From Trematomus loennbergii (Eukaryota; Chordata; Actinopteri; Perciformes; Nototheniidae): a DNA stretch of 64,000 bases. Below the pieces are notes generated by a model that saw nothing but the letters and a program-made list of their open reading frames with translations, was not told the DNA's origin and made no database searches. The DNA lies in contig JAAOOA010000122.1 of the NCBI GenBank assembly GCA_012861695.1, positions 484,501 to 548,500 of the forward strand, written 5' to 3'. Numbering within the stretch: position 1 is the first letter of the stretch; each line of letters begins with the position of its first letter. This document shows positions 62,778 through 64,000 of this stretch, piece after piece. The position numbers and the translations under genes are program-made.

Positions 62778-63302
62778 TGTGTCTGTTTGTTTTTTTAACT
62801 GCAGACATCATGGCTAGGTTTTAGATAGAGGCGAAAGGAAAGAGAGACATGGGAGGTAACTACACAACAATAAGACGAACATGCAGGACTGAGGCGTTCA
62901 TCCTCAGATAAGGTTAAATAGAGTACGGTCTGCTGTAAGAATGCATACAGTATGTGCGGGAAGTTTTGTAATGCCCACCTAATCAGAGATAGTTGAATTA
63001 GAAGGAATACTTTCTGTCGTGACTCTCTTGGCTAACTAACCGTGTGGACATTTTCTTATGGCTCTTCCCCTAAACAACCTTAAATATGTTAATCTTCCAA
63101 TGAACCAAAGCAGAGGTTCCAAAGGCTTAGTTGGTGAAGACAGAGATTCAAACCCCAGTAGAAGCCCTCTCCTGGACCTGTTACTGCAGGTGACAGGTGA
63201 CGTGGATATTGACCTGTTTTTCCTGGCTCTGCCTGGAGGTGCTGGCCTGTCTGAAACCAAGAGTTTTTTTGAATCTGTGCAAGTCATGGATTCTTCATAA
63301 CA
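62778..63302 (-). repeat. Dispersed repeat 'E', short inverted copy
   Basis: Inverse of the ends and body of the 16446-18429 copy, without its two additions. The termini read TGTTATGAAG...agacaca on minus. Its uninterrupted ggttagttagcc (about 63030-63041 on the other strand) gives the empty site for the LTR at 16719-17583. Confidence 0.75.
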
Positions 63303-63400
63303 AACACCGTTTCAAGCATTGGGTACTTATCAGTGATCCAGTATTAGAAAACCTTATGGAACATGGAGTCATGTGATCATTGGTGTGGTCACTTTGTTAA

Positions 63401-64000
63401 AGGTCCCATGACATGGCCATTTCTACTATCATAATTCCATTGTTGAGGTCTACTAGAATAGATTTACATTGTTCAATGTTCCAAACTCACATTGGTTTCT
63501 CATACAGCATCTCTGTATAGTATGTGTATTCACTCTCTGTCCTAAACGGCTTGTTGGAGCTCCTGCCCCCCCTCCCTGTGAGCCCACTGTGCTCTGATTG
63601 GTCAGCTCGCCCACTCTGTTCTGATGAGTCTACCACCGTTACAGCGGAACATCAGTGATTATGTGTTACAATGGCGTTAGCAACCAGAAAATGACACCAG
63701 TAATGACAAACAGGTGAGAATGCTGCGTGGGGTCTGGGTGCCGTGTTGGCGGGACGTTGCGGGGCTCGCTGCTGCGAGGAGCGGACAGTGTGAGCTGGGT
63801 TACTGGTGTCGTTTCCTGGTTGCTGCGTGGGGTCTGCGAGACAGCGAGACACCGCGAAACTCAGCCTGAACTCAGCCTGAGCACACACACACACTCACAG
63901 CCTGGCAATGAGTTTGCCAAACGTTAGATTTTTACTTCAGCCGACTGCATGTGCTTCAAAAATCATAAACTAGTGTGGATATGTGGATATTATCCTGCTG
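63401..64000. mobile_element. Left part of a TTAA-target element running off the window
   Basis: AGGTCCCATGACATGGCCAT follows TTAA (63397-63400), the start of a very common fish TTAA-target repeat. The interior has ctctgattggtcagctcg. The right end is outside the window. Confidence 0.6.

Overview
The window looks like a stretch of a ray-finned fish genome, probably a percomorph teleost. The evidence is the dense mix of teleost repeat families: Tol2-like and other hAT elements, PIF/Harbinger, TTAA-target MITEs, Rex1/L2 LINEs, a tRNA-headed SINE, and long GT and CT microsatellites. The only convincing host gene with intact structure is a spliced cytosolic alpha-carbonic anhydrase on the + strand. 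Its exons 1-6 lie at 52991-59581, its TATA box is near 52890, and its last exon appears to lie beyond the right edge. The species cannot be named from the sequence.

Layout: 1-21.3 kb is a layered transposon landscape. It holds hAT remnants with BED zinc fingers, a 920 bp hAT with perfect target duplications, a 5'-truncated Rex1/L2-type LINE, a 2.3 kb element at 5.8-8.1 kb, a Tol2-like MITE, a 3.7 kb element with 8 bp target duplications containing a solo LTR, and a THAP-type element. From 21.3 to 34.7 kb an L2-type LINE is split by a 10.1 kb PIF/Harbinger element at a TTA target. That Harbinger carries a two-exon HARBI1-like transposase on + and a two-exon MADF/SANT-like gene on -, overlapping tail to tail. 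The transposase intron has been filled by GT tracts and four full LTR units arranged as an alternating A-B-A-B higher-order repeat. A further 2.5 kb tandem duplication copied the last exon, the MADF gene, the right end and a scrap of flanking LINE.

From 34.7 to 41.7 kb there is mostly unrecognised DNA plus a nested stack at 36.7-40.1 kb (MITE, then LTR-like element, then hAT, then SINE, TTAA MITE and another 8 bp-TSD element). From 41.7 to 52.2 kb two TTF-zinc-finger hAT elements, Y and X, have been part-duplicated around about 5 kb of unrelated DNA. That DNA includes an inverted repeat carrying exons of an oxysterol-binding-protein (OSBP) gene. From 52.2 kb to the end is the carbonic anhydrase locus, with MITEs, a 330 bp CT tract, a SINE interrupted by a Harbinger MITE, and hAT debris in its introns.

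Many coding breaks are one-base losses in short homopolymers. Two of them fall in otherwise perfect carbonic anhydrase exons. This suggests residual long-read consensus error as well as real decay. All family names rest on motif recognition by eye, with no database search.
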